NCBI GenBank assembly: GCA_015350385.1
Contig: WNKI01000004.1
Coordinates: forward strand, 470,254 to 526,042
Direction: 5' to 3'
DNA length: 55,789 nt
Source of the DNA: Aculops lycopersici
Taxonomy: Eukaryota; Arthropoda; Arachnida; Trombidiformes; Eriophyidae
In this document: positions 33,013-42,565 of the stretch, one piece after another
How positions within the stretch are numbered: position 1 is the first letter of the stretch
Layout of the letters: each line of letters opens with the position of its first letter
The notes under the pieces: generated by a model
Database searches by the model: none
Told to the model about the DNA's origin: nothing
The model's input: the letters and a program-made list of their open reading frames with translations, nothing else
Translations under genes and position numbers: made by a program

Positions 33013-35160
33013 TCAAAGCTTTGTGGTACGTGGAAAGTATTCCTCGATGATCTTGGGTGGAATACGACGAAGCATGCTCTTGGGGAACATACGCAATAAT
33101 CGCCAGGCAATGTCTAGCGAGTCGAAGATGGTTCGGTTCTCGTGCATGTCCTGGGCTAGGAATCCCTTCTCAAACTTATCCAAGAATTCCAGATACAGTA
33201 GATCGTCGGCCGTTAGAGCCTCCTCTCCGGCCACCTTCTTCATGGGCGCTACATCTTGAGTTGCAGTTGCGTAACAAGCGTAAAGTTGATTAGACACGTC
33301 TGAGTGATCTTTTCTCGTCATTCCAGGACCAATGGCTGATTTCATGAGACGACTGAGTGATGGTAAAACGTTGATTGGTGGATATATTTTACGACCATGT
33401 AGAGCGCGGTCAACGTAGATTTGACCCTCCGTAATGAAGCCGGTGGTATCTGGGATAGGATGTGTAATGTCGTCGTTTGGCATGGTTAAAATAGGGATTT
33501 GCGTAATGGAACCTTGGCGACCCTCGACACGACCAGCGCGTTCGTAGATGGTGGCCAAGTCACTGTACATGTAGGGCGGGTAACCACGTCTACCTGGCAC
33601 CTCCTCTCTGGCTGATGAAATTTCACGAAGGGCATCGCAATACGAGGTCATGTCGGTTAAAATAACCAAAACGTGACGATTGCACTCGTAGGCCAAAAAC
33701 TCGGCCGTTGTTAGAGCGATACGTGGAGTAATGATACGTTCAAATGTTGGATCGTTGGCTAGATTGATGAATAGGCAAACGTTTTCCATTGAGCCGTTGG
33801 CAATAAACTCGTGCTTAAAGAAACGAGCCGTTTCTGAGGTGACACCAATGGCTGCAAAGACAATGGCAAAATTTGAGGCTGAACTGTCTTTTCCATTGGC
33901 CTCGCCTCCGTTTGCTGCCGCTTGGTCATCATTTGGAATCTTGACCAATCCAGCTTGGCGACAAATTTGGGCCGCAATCTCGTTGTGAGGCAGACCGGCT
34001 GCCGAGAAAATTGGAATCTTTTGCCCACGGGCAATGGAATTCATGACATCGATAGCCGAAATACCAGTTTGGATCATCTCTTGTGGATAGTTTCTACTAG
34101 ATGGATTGATGGGCTCACCATTGATGTCGAGATACTTTTCTGGCGTAATTGCATCACCACCATCAATTGGCTTACCGCAACCGTCGAAGATACGACCAAG
34201 CATATCTTCCTCGACTGGAACACGTAGAAGTTCGCCTGAAAATTCACACTGGGTGTTCTTGACATCCAACCCAGAGGTTCCCTCAAAGACTTGAACTATT
34301 GCCTTGGTTCCCTTAAACTCCAACACTTGACCTGTTCTCACATTTCCATCTGGCATTTTGATGTTTACAATCTCGCCAAATTGAGGAAAGCGAACCAAGT
34401 CGACGACTAGAAGTGGTCCATAGACTGAGCTGATGGTTTTGTAAGTAAGTTTTGGCTGAAGGTCCCCGAGATTTGCTTTCTCGCCACCAGAAACTAGATT
34501 GCTCTCACCACGCTTTGAGAGTGCTGAGATCTCTGGTAACAGCTGACGATTGACCATCTCCAGTCTGTTGGCCAGGGTATTTGAAACTTTGATCTTGTTT
34601 CCGAATGCTGAAACCTCAACGCCGCCACAGCTTTCGGCTGGCAAAAATTCCTGCTCGTCGACCTTGGCATTGCACTGTTCGCCGGAGTGTTTCTTGTAGG
34701 ATTGCAAGGCTCCACCTAAAACTTCTTTAACGATTTCGAGATCATCCTTTCGACATCTAACAGTCACTTCGGTCTCCATGATTCTATATAGAGCCTGTTC
34801 AATCAATTTCGCCATTAGATCCTTGTAACGAGCCTTATCGTTGGCCACATCCAACAAACTCTTACGTGCATCGTCGAGCAAATTTCTAATATGCTCGCCA
34901 CGCGCCTTGAGGATCCTCAATCTAGCTTGATTGAGCATGTGCGAATTTTGGATCTTTCGATCAAGTTCAACTTGCTTCTCCTTCTTCTCATAATACTCCA
35001 TAATCTTGATCCTTTGCTCCTGAACAAGGCGACCCTTTTCAATGTTGAACTCCTCCTCGGCCTTGGCGTCAATCTCTTCAGCCTTTTCATTGGCCTCCTG
35101 CTCGATGAAGGCCATCATATGCTGAATCTGACGCTGAACGTCAGCGTCCGTCAACGACAT
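33013..35160 (-). CDS. Fused V-ATPase subunit E and subunit B in one frame
   Basis: One uninterrupted frame of 715 residues holds two V1 subunits of the vacuolar proton pump. Residues 1-212 are subunit E (fly Vha26 type, about 226 residues): MSLTDADVQRQIQHMMAFIE, a long coiled-coil helix to about 110, and the C-terminal globular domain ending in NRQLLPEI. It lacks only the last dozen or so residues. Residues 213-237 are a hydrophilic linker (34450-34524). Residues 238-715 are subunit B (fly Vha55 type, about 490 residues) from LTYKTISS onward, with IARGQKIPIFSAAGLPHNEIAAQ, AREEVPGRRGYPPYMYSDLATIYERAGR, and an end at RRIPPKIIEEYFP. B lacks its first 30-odd residues and has an Asn/Ala/Gly-rich insert at 411-430. 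There is no stop or initiator methionine between linker and B. Both halves keep normal conserved residues, so this looks like a working gene and not a decayed copy. Confidence 0.93.
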   Translation of the reverse strand: MSLTDADVQRQIQHMMAFIEQEANEKAEEIDAKAEEEFNIEKGRLVQEQRIKIMEYYEKKEKQVELDRKIQNSHMLNQARLRILKARGEHIRNLLDDARKSLLDVANDKARYKDLMAKLIEQALYRIMETEVTVRCRKDDLEIVKEVLGGALQSYKKHSGEQCNAKVDEQEFLPAESCGGVEVSAFGNKIKVSNTLANRLEMVNRQLLPEISALSKRGESNLVSGGEKANLGDLQPKLTYKTISSVYGPLLVVDLVRFPQFGEIVNIKMPDGNVRTGQVLEFKGTKAIVQVFEGTSGLDVKNTQCEFSGELLRVPVEEDMLGRIFDGCGKPIDGGDAITPEKYLDINGEPINPSSRNYPQEMIQTGISAIDVMNSIARGQKIPIFSAAGLPHNEIAAQICRQAGLVKIPNDDQAAANGGEANGKDSSASNFAIVFAAIGVTSETARFFKHEFIANGSMENVCLFINLANDPTFERIITPRIALTTAEFLAYECNRHVLVILTDMTSYCDALREISSAREEVPGRRGYPPYMYSDLATIYERAGRVEGRQGSITQIPILTMPNDDITHPIPDTTGFITEGQIYVDRALHGRKIYPPINVLPSLSRLMKSAIGPGMTRKDHSDVSNQLYACYATATQDVAPMKKVAGEEALTADDLLYLEFLDKFEKGFLAQDMHENRTIFDSLDIAWRLLRMFPKSMLRRIPPKIIEEYFPRTTKL
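34450..34524 (-). other. Linker between the E and B moieties
   Basis: Encodes about 25 residues (SALSKRGESNLVSGGEKANL and a few more), rich in Ser, Gly, Lys and Glu, as expected of a flexible tether. The same DNA contains a possible 53-base GTGAGA...TTCAG intron (34508 down to 34456). Its removal would shift the frame and end translation after subunit E. Confidence 0.75.
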
Positions 35161-35578
35161 CTTGGATGTTTTTTATATATATGTAACTTCCTTAATCAAT
35201 ATAATAAAATTATAATATTATTATAAAGTATAGCGATAACAATAGATAGATGATCAATACAGTAATTCTAAACTGATGACAAATAGAGGGCAAGTTGCGT
35301 CGCTATTGCGCGAGTAGGTGGGCTGCTGCTTCTGCTGCAGTCAGCCTGCAGGCTACTGCACGAAAAGTTCTATTTTTTTTCGAGTCGAAGCCACTGGCGC
35401 AAAGCGAGCTAAACTTTCGCTTGTCCGCACACACAGAGAAGGGCGCGCGAAAATTTAAACCTACATAGGCAGTAATTTGTGTTGGGTAACTCACGAGCTT
35501 GATAAAGTTTATCGATCAACAAATGGTACAGTTTCAGAAATTAAGAAGATGAATCAAGCCTCAGGAACAAATTCTAAA
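35161..35578. other. Upstream region of the V-ATPase fusion gene
   Basis: AT-rich leader next to the start, with a short TA run, then more GC-rich sequence. No gene is visible. Confidence 0.55.
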
Positions 35579-36145
35579 CTAAGTCCTCTGGAAAAATGCA
35601 ATCGGTTGCGAGTAGCTACCTCGCAAAATACTATTGTGCGTCTTGACTAGCATGTAGCCAATGGGCGCTGGTGGCGTCTCGGTGGTTGTTGTGGTGGTGG
35701 TCGTCGTGGTGGTGGTGGTTGTATAAGGAACTGGTACTGGAATTGGGTAAGGATATGGATATGGTCGCGGTCTGTAAGGTGGTTGATGATCATATGGTCG
35801 CTCATAGGGCGGCAGATCCTCAGCATCGTCATACTGAGCCTCCCCCTCCTCCTCGCTATACACTGGTTGTCTAAATGGATTTTGCTGCTGATAAAGCCTG
35901 TAGTTTGGCCGGCGATAACGGGTTGGATTACTGTTGAAGTTATATGTGTCAAATAGTCTGACGCTACTCTCGTCGTCTGAATTCCTTTTATCTGGCCATG
36001 AATTTCGCGTCAAAGAATGTGCCCGTTCCCTCTTGAATCCTTGATGTTTCGGTCTCGCCAGCCCTACTTCGCTTGGTTCGCACTGGATTTCAACCAGGCA
36101 ATCGAATATCACAGTTAGTATGGTTAGAATAGTTCCTAGATCCAT
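35579..36145 (-). CDS. Secreted Pro/Tyr/Thr-rich structural-type protein
   Basis: A 188-residue frame. The N-terminus is a hydrophobic signal peptide (LGTILTILTVIFDCLVEIQC), with cleavage near residue 22. A basic/acidic region follows, then a Tyr/Pro-rich part with repeated PY/PR dipeptides (PYRPRPYPYPYPIPVPVPY). A run of 14 Thr, a likely site for mucin-type O-glycosylation, comes next, then a short hydrophobic tail. The composition is that of cuticle, cement or silk-associated proteins. I recognise no named domain and see no chitin-binding R&R consensus. Single exon; the start codon is immediately before the signal peptide. Confidence 0.72.
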   Translation of the reverse strand: MDLGTILTILTVIFDCLVEIQCEPSEVGLARPKHQGFKRERAHSLTRNSWPDKRNSDDESSVRLFDTYNFNSNPTRYRRPNYRLYQQQNPFRQPVYSEEEGEAQYDDAEDLPPYERPYDHQPPYRPRPYPYPYPIPVPVPYTTTTTTTTTTTTTTETPPAPIGYMLVKTHNSILRGSYSQPIAFFQRT

Positions 36146-36489
36146 CTTGAAAGTCTTGCTATATATCCATTCTCATCTCAAGTTCGCTTGGGTCTGCGGA
36201 AAATCCGATCCGAATGCGAGTATTTGTCGAAGACTTGGATCGCGAGAAGATCGCATTTGGATGACATTCACTCTGATGATTTTGAGCATGACAAATGGAA
36301 AGTAAAGAAACATGATGTCATTTAGAGGAAGTTTGCATTGTTTCATATGATAGTTTCCGCATTTGATAGTAACAAAAAGTAGAGGTGGTAGAAACACAAA
36401 AAAGTTTAGAGTGTAAGTGTGGTTTGGATGGACGATAGTGAGCAATCACTTTTAATAGAAGAATTACATTACATTCACATAACACTAAT
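36146..36489. other. Intergenic region before FIG4
   Basis: Upstream of the Pro/Tyr-rich gene (-) and downstream of FIG4 (-). I see nothing in it. Confidence 0.55.
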
Positions 36490-39300
36490 TCAACAAGCTA
36501 AACAACTAATCTCACTATAATTTTGGAACATAATCAAATCGCTATCCGAAATCGGAATATTTTTGAAGTCAAAGGTCTTTCGCAAAATTGGATCCTTTTT
36601 GGCGTTTGGTTTTGGTATTTCCGCACAAAGTTTTTGGTATTCGGGTTGCAGCTTGTAACCATAGACCAAATCTGAAGACTTGCCCAACTTGACGTAATTG
36701 GAGTAAACCTCTAGGTCAGGTATTGTGGCTGAGACACAGAGTCCTCCGTAATCATCAAGTGGTTTTGGGATGTGAGGTGAAAAGTTTTCCTCACTCAGGT
36801 ATCGGTTAATGGCGAAACTTTCCCTAGGTTCCTTCTTGGTCGACCTGCCCAACAGAAGGAAGGAGCTTGTATTCATGGCCGTAGGATGAGTGCTCAAATC
36901 ATCCAAATCACTATCATCTCCACTCTCAGAGTCCATGAGAGACGATAACTCGCTAGCACTGCTTGATGTTGATGGCAAACCATAGACAGATGGATTTGGC
37001 GGAAGTTTCTTGCTGGACGGAAGTTTGAGGTACTTCTCCTTCAGTTTACCTGGACCTAAGCGCAAACAGAATGGACTATAGTGAGTAGCTCCATTTGGCA
37101 TGAAGTCACGGATTGTCTGTAGGATTTGAACGGAAAAACAACTTGCAAGAAAGGTCATCTCATAGGGTCGATAGGCGTCAGAGTAATAATCCATTCGCTC
37201 GTCAAGAGTTGTGTCATCTCTCACTTCCAATGTATAACAGGTATTCTCCTTCTGATGTTCATTGTAGGCTCTAGGCAGACTTTTCAACAGACATCGATCC
37301 CACCATTGTTTATATGGCAATCTATGTGCTCTCAGATCGAATGGTTTAACAAGCAACTCATTGTGGAGATAATAGTCGGTGGCTGAGCTACTTGAGATTG
37401 CATGAATGTCAACTGAACAAGCGCGCCGAACGCCAAGAAACATGTTGATTACGTTTTGCTTCTCTGGATCCGAGAAGGTATTGCTATAGTACCTGGAGAC
37501 AGTTTGCATAATTTCACTGGAGTGCGATGTGATTGGAGCGACCTTTCTATACGTCTTGACACGATGGACTAGCTGAGAGCCACCATATTGTAGGGCAATG
37601 GTATCGCCGTGATCCTCGTAGAGTTGAACCAGCAATCTAACAGCATCAGTATCATACTCTAGCGATGGCTCGATTAGAACACCCAGAGCTTGCAGTTGGA
37701 AAGCAAGGGCTACTTTGCCCAAAACAAATTGAGCTGTATTGGTTCTATCAAGACTATCCACACAATTGACTCGTACAACTCCATTCTGAAGGCACTGACC
37801 GTTTCTCAGTCTATAACCGCCTATTTTAGAGGAACTGGGTTTCCGATTGAAGGTACGCTGGCGCAAGTGAAGGGTATAGGTGTTGTCATAGTTTGACTTT
37901 CTAGCCGAGCGCCAACTTTGAAAGATACCCGTGACACGTACTATATTGAATCCAATCTTCCCTAAGCGCTGCATCACGTTTTCATTCTTAGATTTGTTAC
38001 AACGAGCCATATCAAAGGCCATTAGACGTATAATATGTTGTTGAGGTAAAAATTGGTTTAAATAGCTGACAGATTTGTTCAACATTTCATTCAGAATACT
38101 CTCATGAGGCTTCTTCTCTTTTTGTTTGATCAAGTTCAAGACAACAACAGGTGAACCATAGCGATGCAATAAATCGTTGAAGTGCTTAGCTGTAGCCTCG
38201 TGATAGGGATCGACAAAATCTTGAGTTATTGTAGGTTTTGGAACTATCTTGGTGGAATCCTGTGACCACCTGTCGGGTAGTGAGCCACGTAATTGGACGA
38301 AAGATGTGAAGAAACCTTGAGAAAAATTCGATACCGAAGAGTCGTGAACAATTTGCTCGGTCTCGACTTCGTTGGCAACATCACCATTCAAGTTTAAACC
38401 TCGCTTCAAAAACCTCGTGCCACAGTAATACCTCGATCTTCGGGCAATGAGAGTTATATAGATTGGTTTGCTATAGACACAAATATTTGCTTGAGCAACG
38501 AAACCATGGATCAGGTAAACCTTCCAATCATCATGCAAGTCTGGAAAGTCAATCAAGTGTGAGTTCCAAACAAATCTATAGAAAGGCTTAGTCTTGACTA
38601 GTAATGCTGGCTGTTGTCTTTGAGAGTACATTCGTTTCAATTTAGTCAACCCATCTTGTTGCGATTCCGCAGTTTGAGCCTCCTCTTCACTGTAACTTGA
38701 TAACAATTTGTCGCCTCTTGGCGTGTCTTGGAAAAATCTAGATCCTCTCACAGGCGACAGGTTGTATTGCAAGGAATGGGATATATCATAAGAGTAGCTA
38801 AAGTAAAAGTTACTTGTTAAGTCAATACTATTGAATGCTTTGACATATCTTGCCTCTTCATTTTTCAATTCTGTAGGCTCCACATTTGGAATGTAAATAA
38901 GCTTGGTGTCCTCGACTTTGTAGATTGTGTGATATCCTATAGCGGCAACCTTGCGCCTCTTTATGATCAGGATCAAGTAATACCCATGGAGAAATCTAAC
39001 AAATCCAATGAGACCAAATGATGATACTGCCTTGCAAACTCCAGCTGTTCCATTTTTGTTTGTGCGATTGCCATGATCTATCCTTAGCAAAAGATCACGA
39101 ATTTCCTGATACGTGTACTCGACTCGATCGTCAACTAGATTTAGGTCGTGGTCTGTTCTGTCGATTTTCAATACTTTGAAGGCAGTTTGGGTATTGTTAG
39201 ACCCGATCAAATAGTATCTACTCTCGGTCGTGTACAGGGCGATTCTTTGAACCCAGTTCACAGGTTGAAGTTGGATCTTAGGTCTACCGGTTGATGTCAT
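36490..39300 (-). CDS. FIG4: Polyphosphoinositide 5-phosphatase FIG4 (Sac3)
   Basis: FIG4 removes the 5-phosphate of PI(3,5)P2 and works in the PIKfyve-Vac14 complex on endolysosomes. The single-exon frame has 936 residues (human 907). The N-terminal Sac domain opens with QRIALYTTESRYYLIG and contains the FVRFLHGYYLILI block. The catalytic CX5R loop is CVDSLDR at 513-519, followed by TNTAQFVLGK. The next block, LYEDHGDTIALQYGGSQLVHRVKTYRK, is nearly the same as in vertebrates. The C-terminal part contains the family's EEDF-type motif (SEENFSPHI) and the segment that binds Vac14. It is one of the longest intron-free genes in the window. Confidence 0.95.
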   Translation of the reverse strand: MTSTGRPKIQLQPVNWVQRIALYTTESRYYLIGSNNTQTAFKVLKIDRTDHDLNLVDDRVEYTYQEIRDLLLRIDHGNRTNKNGTAGVCKAVSSFGLIGFVRFLHGYYLILIIKRRKVAAIGYHTIYKVEDTKLIYIPNVEPTELKNEEARYVKAFNSIDLTSNFYFSYSYDISHSLQYNLSPVRGSRFFQDTPRGDKLLSSYSEEEAQTAESQQDGLTKLKRMYSQRQQPALLVKTKPFYRFVWNSHLIDFPDLHDDWKVYLIHGFVAQANICVYSKPIYITLIARRSRYYCGTRFLKRGLNLNGDVANEVETEQIVHDSSVSNFSQGFFTSFVQLRGSLPDRWSQDSTKIVPKPTITQDFVDPYHEATAKHFNDLLHRYGSPVVVLNLIKQKEKKPHESILNEMLNKSVSYLNQFLPQQHIIRLMAFDMARCNKSKNENVMQRLGKIGFNIVRVTGIFQSWRSARKSNYDNTYTLHLRQRTFNRKPSSSKIGGYRLRNGQCLQNGVVRVNCVDSLDRTNTAQFVLGKVALAFQLQALGVLIEPSLEYDTDAVRLLVQLYEDHGDTIALQYGGSQLVHRVKTYRKVAPITSHSSEIMQTVSRYYSNTFSDPEKQNVINMFLGVRRACSVDIHAISSSSATDYYLHNELLVKPFDLRAHRLPYKQWWDRCLLKSLPRAYNEHQKENTCYTLEVRDDTTLDERMDYYSDAYRPYEMTFLASCFSVQILQTIRDFMPNGATHYSPFCLRLGPGKLKEKYLKLPSSKKLPPNPSVYGLPSTSSSASELSSLMDSESGDDSDLDDLSTHPTAMNTSSFLLLGRSTKKEPRESFAINRYLSEENFSPHIPKPLDDYGGLCVSATIPDLEVYSNYVKLGKSSDLVYGYKLQPEYQKLCAEIPKPNAKKDPILRKTFDFKNIPISDSDLIMFQNYSEISCLAC

Positions 39301-39738
39301 GTCGAATATTTAAGAAATTAGTCGCAATTGATTAATCCAAATCTTTCAAAAATTTGGAGATACCATAAAATTGACTGGTGACTAGCAGGGGGGAATGATT
39401 AGTCATCCTGGAAAACTCGACATTCATAAGGCGAAAGTGCACGAGGTGAGGTGTTTGTTTTGTTTTTGCAGCACAGCGAAACGCATCGCTTCTATCAAAG
39501 TTTTTATATTGGGTACAAATTTATTGCAGCAAGCTGTACTTGCGCTGTGGGTGGAAAGATTGGTTCCATCTAATGATGTACATGTAGGATTATGGTTGTA
39601 ATAACATTGGAAGGTTAGACTGATGGAAATTTCAAAACTTAAATAATATAAAAATTCAAATGCAACTTGCATAGACTATATGAGCATTGAGTGGTGTAAA
39701 AATTGTAAACATGATAATTTGGCAGACTCATTGAAGTT
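39301..39738. other. Intergenic region between FIG4 and the RING gene
   Basis: Upstream of FIG4 (-) and downstream of the RING gene (-). AT-rich, no gene seen. Confidence 0.55.
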
Positions 39739-41895
39739 TCAGACCACCTGTTTTAGCAGCGTATAAGTAGAATTGAGAGATAGACTCTTTGAGCATTTGA
39801 TGCCTTCAATGCGTCGGCGGCATAGAACACACTTCAGCGGGTACTTTCGGCTCTTGATGGTTTGGTAAATAATCTCTAGAAAGCAATCGGAGCAAATTTC
39901 GTGATGGTTGCAGGGTTCAGTCTTGACGTTGACCTTGTTGGTGTAGCAAACTACACATTTCTTTTCGTTTGAATTACTATCAAATCTACTACTGTTTCTA
40001 TTAGATTTGATAGAATCCTCATCGCTACTCAAGTTCGAGCAACTGGACTTGTAACCAGATTGACTCGAATCTGTCCTAATGGCTCGTTGCCAATAAAGCC
40101 GGCCAAATCTAACATTGCGAGCCACATCCGGTCGCATGGCAGCCGGCTCGTAGCGCTATGAAAGGCAATAGAGTAAACATTGGCACAGGTGGTGGGCGTT
40201 TGTTGACAGTTAGGAAAAGGTTCAAGGGGTTAGTTGTTGTGTTAAGGAAGGAGTTTTGGGTGTTGCTCTGGCGAAGCAACACACGTTAGCTGAGAGATAC
40301 ACTTCAAGGTGTAAGGTACAAAGTAAGGTGAGGCACAGAGTTAGAGAAAGAGCTGGTTTGACAACATGGAGGCGATGTATCAATCAAGTGATTGATCATG
40401 TGAAACGTGATTTTTTTTCTACATTGTGGCGAGAGTTCGGCAAATTCCGTAACGTCACCACCGCTACCACTTGTCAATCGCATCACCTAGCTTCAACTCA
40501 AAAACCTCAAATCTCCACTCCCCGCTACTTTCGTTACTCCTCCTCCCCATTGAGAGTATAAATTGAGTCGCGATAGCAAAGGCATAGTAGTGGACTGATT
40601 GGTTGCAAACTCGTTCACAAAAGCGTCACCCGTTAGCTGGCACAATACGGTCAGCAGGTGATCCGAGGTGCACAGCACTCAGGTGTTCCTAACGACATGC
40701 AGTGTTGGGCGTTATGCGCATAAAGAGAGTTGCAACAAAACATAGTATGCTGAAGCTCACATCTCTATGAAACCTGTCAAAATCTGGACTTCCAATGGGT
40801 GAGAGTGAGAAAACTTACCATATAATTTGTCTGGCTTCCGAGCAAACTCTTGTCAGCTACTCGGTAGCCTCTGCGCCTCGATACTTTTTTGGAATCTCCA
40901 TCTCCAATGCCACTCAAGGATGATGAGCTCGACGATGACGAACTCAGGGGCTTCCTCTTGGTGCGCCTATCTCTCCGTTCCAAATTTTCAGATCGACCAA
41001 GAGAGAGTTGCTCTGAACTTGATTCGTATTCTAGTCCAATCAAATCTTGCCCAAGTTGGTCGCTGCCAAGCGGAAACATGGCCAAGCTGCTGATGGGCAA
41101 ATCCATCTGTTCGTCGGACAATTCTTTTGCAATATGTCTCTTCATTTGTATGGTTCCCTCCAATCTACTGAGTATCTTTTCCTCCTGTCTACAAAACGAC
41201 TCCTTTGTAGTTGGCTCCCTAGCGTGGCGTTCCCAAAATCGGTCGTCGTAGTAGCAATCATCATCATCATCATCATCATCGTTTTCGTAATCATCATCAT
41301 CTCGGTCATCGCAGTCATCTTCATCATTTTGCCCATCCTCATTCATTTCCTCTGCAATGCTATTGAGCATAACATTTGACACCACTTGGTGCTGACGCCT
41401 CCGAATGTCACTTGCTCGCCTCGTTTCTGTCTTCAGCGTCTTTGATTTCCCGAAATCCAGTGATACTTGATCCGGTTTAATTTCATCCCGATTTTGATAA
41501 TTTTCAGATCTCGAACAGAAACACAATTCGGCCGCTCTCCGTATGATACGCGCTCCACGCTTAAGATGCATTTGCAACACAAACACCTGGCTTCTAATGG
41601 AATACTTGTAGTTATCACAAAAGTTTCTCAACGTTTCACTAGTCTTTGGCTTAGACTTGTGCTTCAATGGAAGTTCTGTTTTCTTTGTTTCCGAGTTTAA
41701 ATTTGTTTGGGCTAAATTTTGTCGTCTTCTTCTTGATGTTGCTGTTGGACCTCCGATCGATGAGATCCCAGAATCGTTGTCGTATTGGTCGCCGTCGTCC
41801 CTAGTTTGTTCCAGAATCTTACCATTCCTTGAGCTAGTTGACATATAGTAGGCCAACGATTCCTTCATGAACCAAGCATCCGTATTGTTGGTCAT
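39739..41895 (-). CDS. RING-finger protein of unknown family, two exons
   Basis: Exon 1 is 41895-40819, ending at a GTAAGT donor after TNYM. Exon 2 is 40155-39739, starting RYEPAAMRPD after a TTTCATAG acceptor. The join is in phase 0 and gives 497 residues. The intron (40156-40818) is 663 bases, the longest I can place. Exon 1 encodes a charged, mostly disordered region with a long Asp/Glu run at about 190-215, a Ser run and a short Cys-containing helix (AAELCFCSRSE). Exon 2 encodes the conserved-looking FGRLYWQRAIR stretch and a C-terminal RING at about 426-471 (CVVC, CNHHEICSDC, CVLC; C3HC4-like), predicting E3 ubiquitin ligase activity. I do not recognise the family. Without the splice, exon 1 reads into a short unrelated tail. 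Confidence 0.75.
40156..40818 (-). other. Intron of the RING gene
   Basis: A 663-base intron with a GTAAGT donor and AG acceptor. A plus-strand TATA-like box at about 40557 is probably chance. No nested gene is visible. Confidence 0.6.
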
Positions 41896-42565
41896 CTTTA
41901 GTTCTGTTATGATGCCTCAATACAAGACTTGACTTTATTTCAAACTCATTAAACCCCTTAGTCTGTTCCATTGATCTGGTATTTTGTTCCTACTTACAAC
42001 TTTACAATGAGATTTATGTGTCCTTGTGTGTGTGTATGTCCGTGGTGGTAGTTGTAGCAGCAATAGTGGTCATTGAGAGCTCACTAAAGCGAAGAGCTAG
42101 TGAAGCATCCTCTTGCACGAGCTTAGCGAGCGAAAGGGACCTAGCGGCGCTCGACGCTTTGCAAGCCAATAAGTAAAACCCGTGCTATTTGCTCTCGTCT
42201 GAGCCATAGAGGCGCGAGGGCTGCAAGCGGACAACGGCGCTGAACGATATGGAGATAGCAGTCTCAATATGGAGTCTAGAACATGGTACTACAATGAGAG
42301 CTTCCAAAGTCCGAGCACGACAACAACAGATTTGCGCGCTTTGGTTGCGCAAGTTTCGAGACCCACTTGCGTGTGGTGGTGCGTCACGCCTGATGCACCA
42401 CCACACCTAGCGACTTTGTTATCGCTATAAAGTAAGGGAGATTCTACTTATAAGATAACACTTCCGCGTCAAATAGTTTCGAACGATTTCGAGAGGAAAA
42501 AACAAATTCAAGTTCATGTTATTGGATGAGTTTGAGTTCTATCTATTGTTCTCGTCAAATCCGAT
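41896..42565. other. Intergenic region between the RING gene and LRRC47
   Basis: GC-richer sequence upstream of the RING gene and downstream of LRRC47 (both -). No gene is supported. Confidence 0.55.

Noticed and set aside
33013..35160. E-B fusion as an assembly error or two overlapping genes
   Set aside because: The frame is continuous, the linker has no stop or B initiator codon, both halves are conserved, and no gap or Ns lie nearby. Transcript evidence is still needed to close the question.
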